A stretch of DNA of 64,000 bases from Nocardia goodfellowii (GTDB lineage: Bacteria > Actinomycetota > Actinomycetes > Mycobacteriales > Mycobacteriaceae). Positions 62,018 to 64,000 of this stretch are shown in pieces (position 1 is the stretch's first letter; every line of letters starts with the position of its first letter). A program made the position numbers and the translations under genes. The stretch spans positions 7,688,001 to 7,752,000 of the forward strand of contig NZ_JAGGMR010000001.1 of the NCBI RefSeq assembly GCF_017875645.1, in the 5' to 3' direction. Below the pieces are notes generated by a model that saw nothing but the letters and a program-made list of their open reading frames with translations, had not been told where the DNA came from and did no database searches.

Positions 62018-63898
62018 TCAACGGCTGAGCCGCGAGTTGTGTGTTCGGAATGCCTCCAACAGGGCGATTTTCACGTCTGTGGGCTGTCCTGCCGCGTGGA
62101 TGACGAAGTCACCGGGACGGTGTTCGTCCCAGAAACTGTTCATCGTGCGCTTCTCCAGAATCTTGACCCGCAGCTCCGGTTGCAGCGCGATCGCGCGCGC
62201 CATCGCGGTCTGTTCGTAGAACAGGTCGGTGACGTTCTGTGCCCACGCCAGGCGCAGGAACGCCCGCGTGGCTTCGTTGTTCCGAATGAGGAAGCTGCCC
62301 GAATTCAGGCCGAGTTCGTCATGGGTGGCGATGAAGTCGTAGTCGTCGTCGCAGAGCGCCCGCAGATCGAAATCGAAGTTCGTGACAGCCGCGTCCGCGT
62401 CGATCCAGTACAACCAGTCGTGATCGTCGAGGTGGCGTTGCACAGCGGGGATTTTCGACCAGTGCGGCGCGCGGTCGCCGGTGAAGACGTCGGTGTAGCC
62501 GTAGAAGGCCAAGCCGTGGCGTTCGCAGTAGGCGTACTTGTCCTGCGCGTGTGGCAGGGCCCAGCTCTCGATGTCCGGACTCCACAGGGTGACGATTCCC
62601 AGCGGCGTGGCATGCGGCGGCCGGTAACTCCACAGCGGCGGGCCATCGGGTTGGGCGACGGGGGCGGGCGATGGTGCGGAGGGGGTGGCGGGCGCCGGTG
62701 CCGGCCGCAACGGCCGGTTCCGGGCCAGCGACTTCGCGTACCGGGGAGACCGGGTGTGTTCGGCGATGACGGCGAGCACGTCGGGACCACTGTTCCAGAT
62801 ATTGCGCTGCGCGCGCACCCACCGAGACGCGGCCCGGCCGATGTCCGCGGCTTCGGCGCGGTGTGCCGCGACCCATCGCAATCGGGTTGCCACATCGGCT
62901 GTTTCGGGAACGGCCACCACGCCGTGGGACGCGCCGCCGTAAGGATGTTCATACGGTCGCCAGGTGGCGGGCGCGATCGGCAAGACCAGTTCCCCGGCAT
63001 CCCGGCACACACCCGATTGACCTTCGCTGTCGAGCGCGACCACCGGCAACCCGGTCGCCATCGCCTCGAGCATCCCGGTTCCGAAAGACTCGTTGCCCAG
63101 CGCGAGCAGGACGTCGGCTTCGGCGTACCAGTCGGCCGTAGCGGCGGCCGGCTCGTTCAAGGTGTCGAGGTGGACCCGCGGGTCGCCGGCGATATGACAG
63201 TCGGGCCAGCCCTGCCAGGACTTGATGATGAGCCGGGCCTCCGGATCGTCTCGGAATGCCTCCTGCCATCCGGCGATCGCTTGGCGATAGTTGTTGTCCG
63301 GCTCGAGGATTCCGACGATAAGGGTGGTGAGGCCCGCACGCCCCGAGCGGTCGCGGTAGGGAAACGCATCGGGATCCACGGCGTCCGGGACGATATAGAG
63401 CGGGGTGGTGACGCCGCAGGTGCGGAACACATCCGCGGCGTACTGGCTGGGCACGATCACCGCCCGAGCCTGGTTCAGCCGTTCTACCCAGCGCGCGCAG
63501 ATGCGCGAACTCTCGCACGCGGTCCGGATGAACAGGTCGGTGCGGCGCAAACAGTCGACCTCGGGACGACTGAGCCAGCCGGAGTAGAGCACCGGCCCAT
63601 CCACCCGGGCAGAGGACTCGGCGAGCAAACCACGCAGCTCGCGCGAGGTGCCGCGTTGGCCGGTTCCCAGGGGGGCCAGGCTGATACGGGCGCCTGTGCG
63701 GTGCATACCGCGCGCCAAATACTCGTTCGCGCTGCCGAATGCCTCGGCGGCAGCGAAGTCACCGACCAGCGTCAGCGGGGCCGTCCTCGGTCGCCACGAC
63801 CGTAGGCCGCGGACGGCCGCGATCGTATCTACACCGGGATCAGCATTCGCAGGACTTTGTCGTGCTCTTGCCGTAGTTGCGTCCATATCCTTTTCCAT
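62018..63898 (-). CDS. Two-domain glycosyltransferase (GT4-like + GMA12/GT34-like), second copy
   Basis: A 626-residue paralogue of the 53667-55553 enzyme with the same domain order. The GT4-type part has GNESFGTGMLEAMATGLPVV, and a Pro/Ala-rich linker (about 400-430) follows. The GT-A part has LYWIDADAAVTNFD (Asp500/502) and LNSGSFLIRNNEATRAF. Both active sites look intact. Start ATG 63898 (or 63886) lies 47-59 nt inside the preceding Tyr-Gly peptide gene, again coupling enzyme to peptide. It probably glycosylates that peptide. Confidence 0.85.
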   Translation of the reverse strand: MEKDMDATTARARQSPANADPGVDTIAAVRGLRSWRPRTAPLTLVGDFAAAEAFGSANEYLARGMHRTGARISLAPLGTGQRGTSRELRGLLAESSARVDGPVLYSGWLSRPEVDCLRRTDLFIRTACESSRICARWVERLNQARAVIVPSQYAADVFRTCGVTTPLYIVPDAVDPDAFPYRDRSGRAGLTTLIVGILEPDNNYRQAIAGWQEAFRDDPEARLIIKSWQGWPDCHIAGDPRVHLDTLNEPAAATADWYAEADVLLALGNESFGTGMLEAMATGLPVVALDSEGQSGVCRDAGELVLPIAPATWRPYEHPYGGASHGVVAVPETADVATRLRWVAAHRAEAADIGRAASRWVRAQRNIWNSGPDVLAVIAEHTRSPRYAKSLARNRPLRPAPAPATPSAPSPAPVAQPDGPPLWSYRPPHATPLGIVTLWSPDIESWALPHAQDKYAYCERHGLAFYGYTDVFTGDRAPHWSKIPAVQRHLDDHDWLYWIDADAAVTNFDFDLRALCDDDYDFIATHDELGLNSGSFLIRNNEATRAFLRLAWAQNVTDLFYEQTAMARAIALQPELRVKILEKRTMNSFWDEHRPGDFVIHAAGQPTDVKIALLEAFRTHNSRLSR

Positions 63899-64000
63899 AT
63901 GTCTTCGGGTAACCGTTGCGCCCCCGCTGCGAGACCTGGCCCTTGTTGTCCTCTCGCTGCTGTGAAGGCCACTCGGCCTCGGCGTGGGCGAATTCAGGGA
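63840..64000 (-). CDS. Second exported Tyr-Gly repeat peptide, 5' end beyond window
   Basis: The visible 52 C-terminal residues begin PEFAHAEAEW, matching the signal cleavage region PEFANAE of the first peptide. A basic/polar linker is followed by tetrapeptides GYPK, TYGK, GYGR and NYGK, and the end is KSCEC. It shares the Tyr-Gly repeats and terminal CxC with the 55540-55998 peptide but is basic rather than mixed in charge. It overlaps the glycosyltransferase start in another frame. The signal peptide lies outside the window. Confidence 0.75.
   Translation of the reverse strand, partial: PEFAHAEAEWPSQQREDNKGQVSQRGRNGYPKTYGKGYGRNYGKSTTKSCEC

Noticed and set aside
62039..63805. A 588-codon plus-strand frame opposite the second glycosyltransferase
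   Set aside because: Arg/Gly/Val-rich shadow of the real gene; no start signal and no recognisable domain.

Overview
The window is high-GC actinobacterial DNA, most likely from Nocardia or a close mycolic-acid relative. The main evidence is a single-chain type I fatty acid synthase of about 3,120 residues next to acpS, an Lsr2 homologue, an excalibur protein, cutinase-like hydrolases, and a phage-type mycolyl-arabinogalactan esterase (LysB), which only makes sense against mycolic-acid envelopes.

Layout. 1-9 kb: end of a tRNA-Lys, a secreted transglycosylase-like protein, an excalibur protein, a DUF3618 protein, the peroxiredoxin bcp, a TetR gene divergent from a DrrAB-type ABC exporter, a TetR regulator and a Uma2-type nuclease. 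8.7-19 kb: acpS and fas, with three copies of an inverted repeat upstream of fas, then tRNA-Leu. 19.4-23.8 kb: an accessory segment with a small membrane-protein pair, a large protease-like gene broken by an in-frame TGA, and a Phd/VapC-type toxin-antitoxin pair. 23.8-47.3 kb: a long minus-strand cluster with a nearly complete non-contractile phage tail module. It has a tail terminator, major tail protein, frameshifted chaperones, distal tail and Gp37-like proteins, fibres, holin, amidase and LysB. No capsid, portal, terminase or integrase gene is visible. Embedded in it are a PD-(D/E)XK nuclease-bearing 1,062-residue protein followed by three immunity-like genes, and a short protein in the tape-measure position facing an exported beta-propeller. 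This looks like an F-type tailocin or tail-based effector delivery system. 47.7-53.5 kb: a WhiB-like protein, two Tat-exported flavin oxidases and a secreted alpha-amylase.

53.6-64 kb holds what I consider the most novel feature. An operon encodes a MauE/DoxX-like membrane protein, a signal-bearing peptide made of about 14 Tyr-Gly hexapeptide repeats ending in a CxC motif, and an overlapping two-domain glycosyltransferase (GT4 plus GMA12/GT34-like). A second, diverged repeat-peptide/glycosyltransferase pair lies at the right edge. The cytosolic enzyme is probably the modifier of the exported Tyr-Gly peptide. Between the two copies lie an Asp/Arg/Gly-repeat exported protein, two tiny hydrophobic peptides (one coupled to a cutinase-like gene), an M1-type metallopeptidase and lsr2.

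Limits: no database search was possible. Family names come from recognised motifs. Effector, immunity and glycopeptide roles are inferences from motifs and gene order.
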